A DNA stretch of 51,220 nucleotides from Hyphomicrobiales bacterium (GCA_017305555.1 JAFKKM010000041.1:1-51220), one strand, 5' to 3'. Shown: positions 1 to 8,297, counted from the stretch's first letter. The notes: generated by a model not told the origin, from the letters alone. Numbers and translations are program-made.

Positions 1-1755
1 CGACAACGGCACGTCGATCAGCATGGCGCGCGCGATGCGATTGGACGATCCGGTCGCGGTGGCCGCGAACGCCGCCAGCCGCTCGCGAAACGCCTGCCGC
101 ACCTTTGGGTCGTTGGCGGCAGCGGCGAGATCGTCGGCCGGCAACGCCGGATTGACGATACGGCAACCGTCGAGATCGAGGACCACCAGCGCCGAGAGTT
201 CGTCGCGGTTGATGCCGGCGATCACCACGTCGCGCACCAGCGGCGCGCAGGCCGCAACAAAGCGCGCGCGCAGCGGGCCGACGCTGACCCAGGTGCCGCT
301 GCCGAGCTTGAAATCCTCGGAGATGCGGCCGTCGAAATCGAAGCCGGCATCGACATCGGCGGGATCGGCGAAGCGGATCGCGTCGCCCATGACATAGAAG
401 CCTTCGTCGTCGAACGCCTTCGCCGTCAGGTCCGGCTGCCGCCAGTAACCGGGCGTGACGTTCGGTCCCTTGGCGCGGACTTCGATCTTGCCGTTGTTGG
501 GAATGAGCTTGGCGTCATTGCCGAGCACCGGCAGGCCGATGTGGCCGGAGCGGCTGGTTTCCGGCGTCACCGACATGAAGAACGGCGCGGTCTCGGTGGC
601 CCCTAACCCGGTCAGCATCGGCACGCGTTTTCCGGTCACCTGCACCGCGATCTCGTCGAGGCTGCCCCAGACGTAAGGCGACAGCGCCGCGCCGGAGAAG
701 AACATCGCGTGCAGCCTGCCGAAGAATTTCTCGCGCAAGGCCGCGTCGTCGCGCAGATACGGCAGCAGCGATTCATAGCCTTTCGGCACGTTGAAATAGA
801 CGGTCGGCGAAATCTCGCGCAGGTTGCGCACCGTCTCGGCGATACCGGCCGGCGTCGGCTTGCCTTCGTCGAGATACATCGAACCGCCGTTGAACAGCGT
901 CAGCCCGATATTGTGATTACCGCCGAAGGTGTGATTCCACGGCAACCAGTCGACGATCACCGGCGGCTCGTCCATCAGGAACGCCAAGGTCTCGCGCAGC
1001 ATCACCTGATTGGCGCAAATCATCCGCTGGGTGTTGATCACTGCTTTCGGATTGCCGGTCGAGCCCGACGTCAGCAGGAATTTGGCAATAGTGTCCGGGC
1101 CGATGGCGTCATGCACGGCGTCGAGTTGCGGATGTTCCGGCGTCGCCAGCAGGTCGGCAAGTGACGTCACCGCGCGGCCCGGCACCTCGCCGCGCACCGC
1201 GACGATCTCGACATCGGCCGGCACGTTGGCGGCAAGCGCATCGGCGAACTGCGTCGCATCGGCGGCGAACACCAGCCCCGGCGTCAGCAGTTTGATCACG
1301 AAGGACAGCTTGCCGAAATCCTTCGACACCAGCGAATAGGCCGGCGACACCGGACAGAACGGAATGCCCGCGTAGAGCGCGCCGAACGCCACCAGCGCGT
1401 GATCGATGGAATTGCCCGAAAGGATCATCACCGGCCGTTCGGCCGACAGCCCGCGCGACAGCAAGGCCGACGCAACATGGCGGCTGGCGTCGAGCAGTTG
1501 CGCGTAGGTGATGGTGCGCCAGCCGCCGTCGGCGGCGCGCTCGGCCATGAAGACGCGGTTCGGCTCAAGCTTCGCCCAATGATGCAGGCGATCGGTCAGG
1601 CGGCGCGGATAGTCAACGAGCGCGGCGGTCGGGCGAACGTAGACGGTGCCGTCGTCGCGGCGCTCGATGCGCACTTGGGGTCGGCCGAACGAAATCGGCC
1701 GCAGCGGCGCGCGCGGCGCATTTGGTGTCGTATTGGAAGCAGCCACGCTCGACAT
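1..1755 (-). CDS. couB: feruloyl/p-coumaroyl-CoA ligase (partial, C-terminus off the left edge)
   Basis: AMP-forming ligase expected to activate p-coumarate or related phenylpropanoids to CoA thioesters in the cytoplasm. The 585 visible codons carry the P-loop LLTSGSTGNPKA, the PWNHTFGG motif, GLGATETAP and the YVMGD motif of the ANL superfamily, with the long insertions typical of feruloyl-CoA synthases. It resembles the full-length 624-residue ligase at 21263-23137; by that alignment about 40 C-terminal residues, including the last catalytic lysine region, lie outside the window. The start at 1755 has GAGGAG upstream. The gene lies 21 bp downstream of couA on the same strand and downstream of the tar transporter genes, an order I recall for the coumarate region of Rhodopseudomonas palustris. 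The family is certain; exact substrate is inferred from context. Confidence 0.85.
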   Translation of the reverse strand, partial: MSSVAASNTTPNAPRAPLRPISFGRPQVRIERRDDGTVYVRPTAALVDYPRRLTDRLHHWAKLEPNRVFMAERAADGGWRTITYAQLLDASRHVASALLSRGLSAERPVMILSGNSIDHALVAFGALYAGIPFCPVSPAYSLVSKDFGKLSFVIKLLTPGLVFAADATQFADALAANVPADVEIVAVRGEVPGRAVTSLADLLATPEHPQLDAVHDAIGPDTIAKFLLTSGSTGNPKAVINTQRMICANQVMLRETLAFLMDEPPVIVDWLPWNHTFGGNHNIGLTLFNGGSMYLDEGKPTPAGIAETVRNLREISPTVYFNVPKGYESLLPYLRDDAALREKFFGRLHAMFFSGAALSPYVWGSLDEIAVQVTGKRVPMLTGLGATETAPFFMSVTPETSRSGHIGLPVLGNDAKLIPNNGKIEVRAKGPNVTPGYWRQPDLTAKAFDDEGFYVMGDAIRFADPADVDAGFDFDGRISEDFKLGSGTWVSVGPLRARFVAACAPLVRDVVIAGINRDELSALVVLDLDGCRIVNPALPADDLAAAANDPKVRQAFRERLAAFAATATGSSNRIARAMLIDVPLS

Positions 1756-1776
1756 CCGGCAGTGCTCCTCGGGTCC

Positions 1777-2583
1777 TCAGGCGGGACGAACCTTCGCGGT
1801 CTTGCGATCGAGAAATGCGCGAATCCGCTTCTTGGCTTCCTGATCGCTCTGCGCCACCGTCGCCATCAGCGATTCCATCAGCAGGCCGGTCTGCGGATTC
1901 GATTCCGCGATCATCGGCAACGCCTGCAACACCGCGAAGTTGGTCAGCGGCGCATTTTCGGCAACCCGCTGCGCCAACTCCAGTGCCTTGGCGTAAGCGC
2001 CGCCGGCTTCGGTGAGATATTGCGAGAACCCGCAGGCAACGCCTTCACTGGCGGAATAGACCCGGCCGGTCAGCATCATGTCGGCCATCCGCGCCACGCC
2101 GATCAGGCGCGGCAACCGCACCGAACCGCCGCCGCCGACGAAGATGCCGCGGCTGCCTTCGGGCAAGGCGTAATAGGTGCTGGCGTCGGCCACGCGAATA
2201 TGCGCGGCGCAGGCGAGCTCAAGGCCGCCGCCGATCACCGCACCACGCAGGGCTGCGATCACCGGCACGCGGCAATATTGAATCTTGTCGAACACCCGGT
2301 GCCACATCTGGGAATGCAACAGTCCTCCGGTGGCATCGCGTTCGGTCAGTTCGGAGAGGTCGAGACCGGCGGAGAAATGCTCGCCGACGCCGTGCAGCAC
2401 CACCGCGCCGACACCATCCGGCAGATGCGAGAAACAGTGCTGGATCGCTTCCATGATGTCGTCGTTCAGCGCATTGCGCTTGGCCGGACGATTGAGCCCG
2501 ACGCTCAGCACCGGGCCGATCTGTTCGACGGTCAGCAGCGTCGCGGGCGCAGCGATGGAAGCGGAGGCGGCGGCGTTTCCCAT
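1777..2583 (-). CDS. couA: enoyl-CoA hydratase/lyase (crotonase), coumarate pathway
   Basis: Crotonase-fold enzyme of 268 residues that probably hydrates, and may cleave, the p-coumaroyl-CoA made by the adjacent ligase. Both canonical glutamates are present (E122 in GGGLELAC and E142 in ALPEGSRG), with the oxyanion-hole segments HFSAGLDL and GAVIGGG. The frame is open further upstream, but the start MGNAAAS at 2583 is preferred: an AAGGA-type ribosome site lies just before it, and the upstream extension would run through the promoter palindrome at 2611-2625. It is first in a two-gene unit with couB. Hydratase versus aldehyde-forming lyase cannot be settled from sequence. Confidence 0.85.
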   Translation of the reverse strand: MGNAAASASIAAPATLLTVEQIGPVLSVGLNRPAKRNALNDDIMEAIQHCFSHLPDGVGAVVLHGVGEHFSAGLDLSELTERDATGGLLHSQMWHRVFDKIQYCRVPVIAALRGAVIGGGLELACAAHIRVADASTYYALPEGSRGIFVGGGGSVRLPRLIGVARMADMMLTGRVYSASEGVACGFSQYLTEAGGAYAKALELAQRVAENAPLTNFAVLQALPMIAESNPQTGLLMESLMATVAQSDQEAKKRIRAFLDRKTAKVRPA

Positions 2584-2610
2584 GGGCTTATTTATGTCCT
2601 TGATAGAATA

Positions 2611-2625
2611 GTTATGTTTTATAAC
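2611..2625. promoter_or_regulatory. AT-rich palindrome over the couA promoter (candidate repressor site)
   Basis: GTTAT-N5-ATAAC, a perfect 5-bp inverted repeat whose core TTAT-N5-ATAA spans 13 bp. On the minus strand it covers a TATAAA (2618-2623) that could be the -10 box, with TTGTTG (2641-2646) 17 bp upstream as a weak -35, so a bound protein would block couAB transcription. The same TTAT-N5-ATAA geometry recurs at 6671-6689. MarR-type CouR is the known regulator of this pathway in R. palustris; assigning it here is inference. Confidence 0.5.
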
Positions 2626-2813
2626 AGATCGGGCGAGAGTCAACAACGGGGCGGAGGTGCGGACGGGGAAATCCGATCACGTCAGCTGAGGCGCGCACCC
2701 GTTCTGTCAGGAAAGGGAGCGTCCCCTCGCCGTCATGTGTCACGACAGCATCCCAACGACGTTCTCGTCGTCCCCGCGCACGGCAGTGCGCGAGCCCCTC
2801 ACCGTCATGGCCG

Positions 2814-2932
2814 GATTTATTCCGGCCATCCACGTCTTTACCTTTTGCGAGACACGCAAGACGTGGATGCTCGGGCCTTCGCCGCACCGAAGCGGCTTCG
2901 GCCGCGCAGACGGGACAAGCCCGGGCAAGACG
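2814..2932. repeat. decayed family A palindromic repeat
   Basis: Starts GTCATGGCCGG, passes through CGGCCATCCACGTCTT and returns with AAGACGTGGATGC and CCCGGGCAAGACG. Same layout as the copy at 5337-5425, with an extra GC-rich segment in the second arm. Confidence 0.6.
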
Positions 2933-2958
2933 ATTGCAATTTGTGAGGCGCTTAGCGC

Positions 2959-3420
2959 CTACAACACCTGATGCACGTCGATGACGACGCGGTCGGCGTG
3001 GCGCGCGGCGGAGCCGATGAACAGGTGCTGCATCAGCCAGCGATACTTTTCGCTGCCGGTCTCGAACTTCGGCGTGGTGCGGAAATAGATCAGGCCGGGG
3101 TCGACCGGCTCATTGCGCTTGAGCTTCTCGAGCAAGTCCTTCGGCCCGAAGCGGATGCCGGTGTTGACGACATAGATCACCACGCCGTCGTCGGTCTCGA
3201 TCGCGTACTTGGCTTCGAGATCGATCAGCTCATCCGGCCGGATGATCTGAAAGTCGGCGCCGAACGGCAACACCTTGCCGTTGATGCCCTCGCCGTGGAC
3301 CTCGCCGCCAATGATGGGAATGATTCTGCGAGTGCCGTAGCCGATATCGCCGGCCGAGGTGACGGCGGCGATCCGCGCGGTGATGTAGAAGACGTACTTC
3401 GTCTTGAGAACGGGTGTCAT
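2959..3420 (-). CDS. DUF3237 (UPF0311-like) protein in the TRAP operon
   Basis: A 153-residue cytoplasmic protein matching the DUF3237 family as I know it: an N-terminal beta strand with FYITARI, a central GGEVHGEGINGKVLPFGAD segment, and TPKFETGSEKYRWL near the C-terminus. No signal peptide or membrane segment. No catalytic role is established for the family. It starts only 4 bp after the tarM stop, so it is very probably co-transcribed with tarPQM and may act on the imported aromatic acid or its product; that is inference from position only. Confidence 0.75.
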   Translation of the reverse strand: MTPVLKTKYVFYITARIAAVTSAGDIGYGTRRIIPIIGGEVHGEGINGKVLPFGADFQIIRPDELIDLEAKYAIETDDGVVIYVVNTGIRFGPKDLLEKLKRNEPVDPGLIYFRTTPKFETGSEKYRWLMQHLFIGSAARHADRVVIDVHQVL

Positions 3421-3424
3421 CGCG

Positions 3425-4735
3425 CTATCCCATCATATGCATCGGCAGCCAGGTCGCGAGCACCGGGAACGCGATCAGCAGCACCAGCCGCACCAGGTCC
3501 GTCGCCACGAACGGCAGCACGCCGGCGAAGATCGTCGACATGCTGACGTCCTTGATTACGCTCTTGATGACGAACACGTTCATGCCGACCGGCGGATGGA
3601 TCAACCCGAGTTCGACCGTCATCACGATGATGATGCCGAACCAGATCGGATCGAAGCCGAGCGCGGTGACCACCGGAAACACGATCGGCACGGTGAGGAT
3701 GATCATCGCCATCGCATCCATCAGGCAGCCGAGCACCAGATACATCAGGAGGATCAGCGCCAGCACGCCGTAGCGGCCGATGCCGAGGCCGGTGAGAAAT
3801 TCGGTGACGTGCTGCGGCGTCTGGGTGATGGTCAGGAAGTAGCCGAAACACAGCGCGCCGATCAGCACCGTGAAGACGGCCGCCGTGGTGCGCGTCGCCT
3901 GCAACAGCGCCTCGAGAATGCCGTCGCGCGACAGCTTGCGACGCAGGATGCCGATGATGAAAGCGCCGACGGCGCCGACCGCACCAGCCTCGGTCGGAAT
4001 GAAGAAGCCGCCGTAGAGCCCGCCGATGACGAAGAAGAACAGCGCCAGCGGCGACCACACATCGCGCAGCGCCAGTACGCGGTCATGCCAACTGCTGCGC
4101 GGGCCGGCGGGCAAAAAGCCCGGCCGCACCGCGCCGATGATGGCGATGGTGATCATGTGCATGGTGATCGCCAGCAATCCGGGGACGATGCCGGCGACGA
4201 ACAGCTTGCCGATATCCTGCTGGGTGATGATGCCGTAGACCACCAGCACGGTGGACGGCGGCAGCATCGCGCCAAGCGTACCGCCGACCGCGATGACGCC
4301 GGTGGAGAACGACTGCGGATAACCGAAGCGGCGCATTTCCGGATAGGCCACCGCAGAGAACGTCGCAGCGGTCGCAACCGACGATCCCGAGATCGCCGCG
4401 AAGCCGCCGCAAGCGCCGATGGTGGCAATGCCGAGGCCGCCCTTCCAATGCCCGACGAAAGTGTTGGCGGCGCGGAACAGTTCGCGGCTGATGCCGGAGA
4501 CCGAGACGAACGCGCCCATCAGCAGGAACATCGGGATCACGCCGAAGGAATAATCGGTGACGGTTCGCATCACCGTCTGCGCCACCAGTTTCAGCGCGGG
4601 CTCCATACCGGTGAGATAACCGAAGCCGGTGACGCCGACGAGGCCCATCGCCATGCCGACCGGCACCCGCAACAGCATCATCACGAACAGGCTGACGAAG
4701 CCGATCAGGGCAACTGCTTCGTTGCTCAACTCCAT
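3425..4735 (-). CDS. tarM: TRAP transporter large permease (DctM type)
   Basis: Integral membrane protein of 436 residues that forms the ion-coupled channel of a TRAP uptake system. It has the repeated hydrophobic segments expected of DctM, with family motifs such as GGTLGAMLPPSTVLVVYG, FIPTEAGAVGA and IHPPVGMNVFV. Length is normal for the family. It starts 6 bp after tarQ, with its ribosome site inside the tarQ end. Downstream of tarP and tarQ and upstream of DUF3237 and couAB, it most likely carries p-coumarate or other cinnamic acids; family is sure, substrate is from synteny. Confidence 0.9.
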   Translation of the reverse strand: MELSNEAVALIGFVSLFVMMLLRVPVGMAMGLVGVTGFGYLTGMEPALKLVAQTVMRTVTDYSFGVIPMFLLMGAFVSVSGISRELFRAANTFVGHWKGGLGIATIGACGGFAAISGSSVATAATFSAVAYPEMRRFGYPQSFSTGVIAVGGTLGAMLPPSTVLVVYGIITQQDIGKLFVAGIVPGLLAITMHMITIAIIGAVRPGFLPAGPRSSWHDRVLALRDVWSPLALFFFVIGGLYGGFFIPTEAGAVGAVGAFIIGILRRKLSRDGILEALLQATRTTAAVFTVLIGALCFGYFLTITQTPQHVTEFLTGLGIGRYGVLALILLMYLVLGCLMDAMAMIILTVPIVFPVVTALGFDPIWFGIIIVMTVELGLIHPPVGMNVFVIKSVIKDVSMSTIFAGVLPFVATDLVRLVLLIAFPVLATWLPMHMMG

Positions 4736-4741
4736 GATCGC

Positions 4742-5311
4742 CTACTCCGCCGTCTTGATTTTGGGTTCGTGCAACTGATCCGGATGGAAGATCAGACGCC
4801 AGGTGCGGATCGCGATCAGCAGCACGGCGGAGACGTCGCCGACCCACGCCACCGCATAGAACGGCCAGATCGGCAGTTGCAGATCCATCGTCAGGACGTG
4901 GTCTTCGCGGGTGGTAATGACCTTGTCGAGCAGCGTGTAGGTCTGCACCGTGACCACGAACAGCAGCACCAAGGTCGCGAACACGTCGATCCAACGCTGA
5001 TACTTCGGCGAGGCGTTGGCCCACACCAGATCGACGGTGATATGCGTGCCGCGATAGCTGGTGGCGGCGATGCCCCAGAAGATCAGGATGCCGAGCAGAA
5101 ACTGGCCGATGTTGTAGTAATCCGGGATCGTCACCGAAAAGAATTTCCGCATGAACACCGCGACGAAGGTGTTCAGCGCCACGATGCCGACGAAGAAGGC
5201 CGCGACCCATTCGATCGAGTCGATGAACTTGTCCATGTAGTTCTTGGACACAGGCTCAGGCGGACCCGTCAGGATACCGTCGGGACTGACTTCGGGTTGA
5301 CTGGTGGTCAT
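4742..5311 (-). CDS. tarQ: TRAP transporter small permease (DctQ type)
   Basis: A 189-residue membrane protein with four predicted hydrophobic helices, beginning after a roughly 28-residue polar N-terminus. The pattern WGIAATSYRGTHITVDLVW is the conserved DctQ signature. It links the periplasmic binding protein to the large permease. A 137-bp gap holding a palindromic repeat (5337-5425) separates it from tarP; repeats of this kind often lie between a highly expressed binding protein and its permeases and may lower read-through, which is inference. Confidence 0.88.
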   Translation of the reverse strand: MTTSQPEVSPDGILTGPPEPVSKNYMDKFIDSIEWVAAFFVGIVALNTFVAVFMRKFFSVTIPDYYNIGQFLLGILIFWGIAATSYRGTHITVDLVWANASPKYQRWIDVFATLVLLFVVTVQTYTLLDKVITTREDHVLTMDLQLPIWPFYAVAWVGDVSAVLLIAIRTWRLIFHPDQLHEPKIKTAE

Positions 5312-5336
5312 GGGAATTTCGCGCTGTTACGTTGCC

Positions 5337-5425
5337 GTCATGGCCGGGCCCGTCCCGGCCATCCACGTCTTGCTTTGCGCCTGTTGAACGGAGATGTGGA
5401 TGCCCGGGACGAGCCCGGGCATGAC
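5337..5425. repeat. family A palindromic repeat between tarP and tarQ
   Basis: Two inverted-repeat modules: GCCGGGCCCGTCCCGGC then GCCCGGGACGAGCCCGGGC, joined by a linker with CCACGTCTT. It begins GTCATGG and ends CATGACG. It forms strong hairpins in the tar transcript. Confidence 0.8.
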
Positions 5426-5448
5426 GTTCCGTTGGGGAGGCGTAACGA

Positions 5449-6471
5449 CTACAGCCCCGCGCCGAACTTCTTGATTGAGGCTTGAAGATCGGCCTCGATC
5501 GCGACCGGATCGCCGCCGGCCTTCTTGACGTCCGCGGCCCAACTGTCTTGCAGCGGCTTCGCGGCGGCCTTCCACTTCGCGAGTTGTTCGGGCGTCAGCT
5601 TGTAGACTTCGTGGTCGGCCAGGGCCTTCATCTTGGCGCGGCCGTTGAACTCGAACTCACTCCACGGATCGGTGACCTTCGAGGCCCATTCCGGCGTGCA
5701 GTGATCGTCGATGATCTTCTTCTGCGCCGGCGACATCGCGTTGTAGCTCTTGAGGTTCATGTTGTAGGTGAACACCGTGGTGTAGAGCGGCACGTCCATC
5801 GCGTACTTGATGGCCTTCTCGATGCCGAACAGGAACATCGAGCCCCACGGGAAGGTGATCTCGTCGGCCACGCCGCGCTCGATGGCGTCGCGCGCTTCGG
5901 GCGCCGAGGCCTGCACGTTGGTGCCGCCGAACATCTTCACCATCTCACCGATGGTCGATTGCGCCGGCCGCACCTTCAGACCCTTGAGATCCTCGGGCAC
6001 CAGAACCTTCTTCTTGCCGAACAGCGCGCCGGGATCGTGAATGAAGGCGAAGCACAGCTTGGTGTCCTTCATCTCGGTCGGCGCGTACTTGTGATACCAC
6101 TCGTTGAGCGCCAGCGTGCCCTTCTTGCCGTCGCTGAACACGAACGGAAGCTGACCCGCGGCTGCGATCGGGAAGCGGCCCGGCTGATATCCCGGATTGA
6201 CGTAAGTAATGTCGGCGATGCCGTCGCGCGCCATGTCGTAATGGTCGAACGCCTTGCCGAGCTGCTGCGATGGAAACACCGTCAGCTTGATGGAGCCGCC
6301 CGAGGCCTTCTCGATGTCCTTCGCCCAGGCGATCGTCGCCGGGACCAGCGGATGAGCCGGCGGCACCCAGAGCGAGACTTTCAGATTGACGGTCTTGTCC
6401 TGTGCCGTCGCGGGCGTCATCGCGAGCCCCGCGCAACCGGCCATCAGCAGCGCCAGAAGTGCTTTCCTCAT
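5449..6471 (-). CDS. tarP: TRAP periplasmic solute-binding protein (DctP family), aromatic acid binding
   Basis: A 340-residue exported protein. Residues 1-23 form a signal peptide (positive MRK, hydrophobic core, cleavage near ATAQ). The mature part has the DctP fold, with the conserved ligand arginine region DLKGLKVRPAQ and the pattern EITFPWGSMF. It captures the substrate in the periplasm for TarQM. It is first in the transporter operon, with GAGGGAG before the start. The leader contains a GGCCGG-AAAA-CCGGCC hairpin (6494-6509). Gene order matches the TarPQM p-coumarate transporter region of R. palustris as I remember it. Confidence 0.9.
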   Translation of the reverse strand: MRKALLALLMAGCAGLAMTPATAQDKTVNLKVSLWVPPAHPLVPATIAWAKDIEKASGGSIKLTVFPSQQLGKAFDHYDMARDGIADITYVNPGYQPGRFPIAAAGQLPFVFSDGKKGTLALNEWYHKYAPTEMKDTKLCFAFIHDPGALFGKKKVLVPEDLKGLKVRPAQSTIGEMVKMFGGTNVQASAPEARDAIERGVADEITFPWGSMFLFGIEKAIKYAMDVPLYTTVFTYNMNLKSYNAMSPAQKKIIDDHCTPEWASKVTDPWSEFEFNGRAKMKALADHEVYKLTPEQLAKWKAAAKPLQDSWAADVKKAGGDPVAIEADLQASIKKFGAGL

Positions 6472-6493
6472 CGTCGTCTCTCCCTCTTTTGGA

Positions 6494-6509
6494 GGCCGGT
6501 TTTCCGGCC
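6494..6509 (-). promoter_or_regulatory. hairpin in the tarP 5-prime leader
   Basis: GGCCGG-AAAA-CCGGCC on the minus strand, a perfect 6-bp GC stem ending 22 nt before the tarP start and just upstream of its GAGGGAG ribosome site. There is no following T-run, so it is not a standard terminator; it may stabilise the transcript or affect initiation. Confidence 0.4.
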
Positions 6510-6521
6510 ACCCGCTTTATT

Positions 6522-6536
6522 TAACATGTTATATAA
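6522..6536. promoter_or_regulatory. AT-rich palindromes upstream of tarP
   Basis: TAACATGTTA (6522-6531, perfect) overlaps TTATATAA (6529-6536, perfect). They lie about 50-65 bp before tarP. The sequence is MarR/TetR-operator-like and in strong contrast to the GC-rich surroundings, but its geometry differs from the 13-bp core of the other two sites. Confidence 0.4.
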
Positions 6537-6670
6537 TATCGCCTGCAATGCAAGCAGAGTGTGTATTTTCCACGCCTGCACGGCAAAGGCCATCGCAAGA
6601 TATCCGGTGGAGATGGACTTTTCCGGCACGACGTAAGCGTTCCGACGCCGCCCCCTACGGCCGGGTAATT

Positions 6671-6689
6671 TGATTATATGCTATAATCA
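6671..6689. promoter_or_regulatory. perfect palindrome between tarP and thioesterase gene (candidate operator)
   Basis: TGATTATA-TGC-TATAATCA, perfect 8-bp arms. It contains TATAAT on both strands, so it could overlap the -10 of promoters in either direction. The inner TTAT-N5-ATAA matches the couA promoter palindrome, suggesting one repressor controls both units. Confidence 0.55.
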
Positions 6690-6794
6690 TCTGCCGTAAA
6701 CGGCTTTGCCCGGCGAGACACGGAGATATCCCGGTTATAGTGAGTTCGACATCCGTTTGACGATCCGCTCATCTCGAACCGCCGGAGCAACTGA

Positions 6795-7214
6795 TTGAAC
6801 GCCCTCGCCATTCCGCCCGGATTCACGCGAAATCCACGCAAGAGCCCGCTGACCGATCCCTGGGAGCCGATCTACTGGAAGCAGACCGAAGATGCGATCG
6901 TCATCGGGCTACGGCTCGATACGCCGCACACCAACGCACGCGGATTGATTCATGGTGGATTGATCGCGGCGCTGGCCGACAAGGCGATGGGCCATAGCTG
7001 CGGCTACAAGCTCGGGCCGGCGTTCTCGCTGGTCACCGTCAATCTCTCGGTCGATTACATCGGCAGCGCCAAGATCGGGCAATGGCTCGCGGTGGAGAGC
7101 GAGGTGCTCAAGAGCGGACGCACCATCTGCTTCGTGCAAAGCATCATCACCGCCGACGACGAACCGATCGCCCGCGCCAACGCCACCTTCCGCGTGGTGC
7201 CGCGATCATCTTAA
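6795..7214 (+). CDS. PaaI-type hotdog-fold thioesterase
   Basis: A 139-residue cytoplasmic hotdog protein with the HGGLIAALADKAMG helix typical of PaaI/YbgC-like acyl-CoA thioesterases. The start is a TTG at 6795 with GGAG upstream. It is transcribed away from tarP and shares the palindrome at 6671-6689 with it, so it may hydrolyse aromatic acyl-CoA intermediates and release CoA during phenylpropanoid growth. Family is clear; substrate is inference. Confidence 0.82.
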   Translation: MNALAIPPGFTRNPRKSPLTDPWEPIYWKQTEDAIVIGLRLDTPHTNARGLIHGGLIAALADKAMGHSCGYKLGPAFSLVTVNLSVDYIGSAKIGQWLAVESEVLKSGRTICFVQSIITADDEPIARANATFRVVPRSS

Positions 7215-7244
7215 CGCTAGAGCGCTACCCGTTTAGGCGGAAAC

Positions 7245-7356
7245 GTCATTGCCGGGCATAGCCGTTTGAAGAACGGCGTCGCTTCGCTCGCCTTTGCCCC
7301 GGCAATCCATCATTTTTTGAAGAAGATGGATGCGCGGATCAAGTCCGCGCATGACG
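7245..7356. repeat. family A palindromic repeat
   Basis: Two modules: one running from GTCATTGCCGGGCATAG to CCCCGGCAATCCATC, the other ATGGATGCGCGGATCAAGTC closing with CGCGCATGACG. Nearly identical to 9039-9148. It lies between the convergent thioesterase and LysR genes. Confidence 0.85.
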
Positions 7357-7385
7357 GACGTGATTCCATCAAAAGCTGAAAGATA

Positions 7386-8285
7386 CTAGCGCTTCGCGAA
7401 GTGCCAATCGCAGTCGTGCAGCACCAGATCGACGAAGGCACGGACCTTCGCCGACAATAGCCGTGAGGTCGGATAGACCAGATGGATCGGCAGCGGCGCG
7501 ATCTCGTAATCGACCAGCACCGCCTTGAGGCGACCGCCGGCAAGTCCCTCCGCCGCCTGATAGGCCAGCACGCGCGTCAGCCCGCCGCCCTGCTCGGCAT
7601 GATAGATCGCGGCGTCGGCGCTGTTGGTGGTAAAGCGCGGCGCGCAGGCGACGCGTACCTCGCGGCCGTCCTCGACGAAGCGCCAGTCCGGCGCGGCACT
7701 CAACGCACCGAAATGCACGGTGCGATGCGCCGCGATCTCCGAAGGATGCTGCGGCTCGCCATGCGCAGCCAGATAATCCGGCGACGCCACCACCATCCGC
7801 CGCATGTCGCCGACCGCCCGCGCCACCAGACTTGAATCCGGCAGGTGACCGATGCGCACCGCGATATCGATGCCCTCCTCCACCAGATTGACCATGCGAT
7901 CCGACAAGCGAAGATCGCCCGCGACGTCGGGATAGCGTTTCAAGTAAGTCGACATCAGCGGCGTGACATGGCGCCGGCCGAAGCCGAGCGGCGCCGACAC
8001 CACGAGGCGGCCGGTCGGCTGCGTCCGCTCCGCCTGCACCGCCCCTTCCGCTTCCTCGACATCGGCGAGGATGCGCCGGGCGCGCTCGAGAAACCGTTCG
8101 CCGGCGTCGGTCAGCATCACCGAGCGGGTGGTCCGTTGCAGCAACCGCGCGCCGACTCGCTCCTCCAGCGCGGCAACCATCCGGGTCACCGCCGACGCCG
8201 ACAGTCCCAGCTTGCGCGCTGCCGGAGCGAACCCTTTATGGTCGGCCACGGTGACGAAGGCCTGCATGGTCTCGATGCGGTCCAT
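7386..8285 (-). CDS. LysR-family transcriptional regulator
   Basis: A 299-residue LysR regulator: winged helix at residues 1-60 (ETMQAFVTVADHKGFAPAAR, then SASAVTRMVAALEERVG) followed by a substrate-binding domain of normal length. The start at 8285 (MDRIETM) is the usual family N-terminus; the frame opens 12 codons further upstream but into the promoter. It diverges from the flavin-binding gene at 8399, with a LysR-like box between, so it probably controls that gene and itself. The inducer is unknown. Confidence 0.88.
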   Translation of the reverse strand: MDRIETMQAFVTVADHKGFAPAARKLGLSASAVTRMVAALEERVGARLLQRTTRSVMLTDAGERFLERARRILADVEEAEGAVQAERTQPTGRLVVSAPLGFGRRHVTPLMSTYLKRYPDVAGDLRLSDRMVNLVEEGIDIAVRIGHLPDSSLVARAVGDMRRMVVASPDYLAAHGEPQHPSEIAAHRTVHFGALSAAPDWRFVEDGREVRVACAPRFTTNSADAAIYHAEQGGGLTRVLAYQAAEGLAGGRLKAVLVDYEIAPLPIHLVYPTSRLLSAKVRAFVDLVLHDCDWHFAKR

Positions 8286-8297
8286 GGCATTATTTCT

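Larger units (their letters stand above)
2584..2958. other. intergenic region: couA promoter plus decayed palindromic repeats
   Basis: No convincing gene in 375 bp. It holds the couA promoter and palindrome near 2611-2646, then a GC-rich stretch with a decayed copy of the family A repeat (2814-2932). Between them, 2720-2790 has fragments resembling family B. Short open frames here fall inside the repeat arms and look spurious. Confidence 0.7.
6472..6794. other. divergent regulatory region between tarP and the thioesterase gene
   Basis: 323 bp with no gene. It holds the tarP leader hairpin (6494-6509), an AT-rich double palindrome (6522-6536) and a perfect 19-bp palindrome (6671-6689). It is the likely shared control region for the transporter operon and the divergent hotdog gene. 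Confidence 0.7.

Noticed and set aside
2740-2928. Short open frames inside the decayed repeat upstream of couA
   Set aside because: They start and end within repeat arms and have matching translations in other repeat copies, so they are repeat artefacts.
3404-5485. A 693-codon plus-strand open frame opposite tarM and tarQ
   Set aside because: Low-complexity His/Asp/Arg/Gln composition, antisense to recognised transporter genes; a GC-bias shadow.
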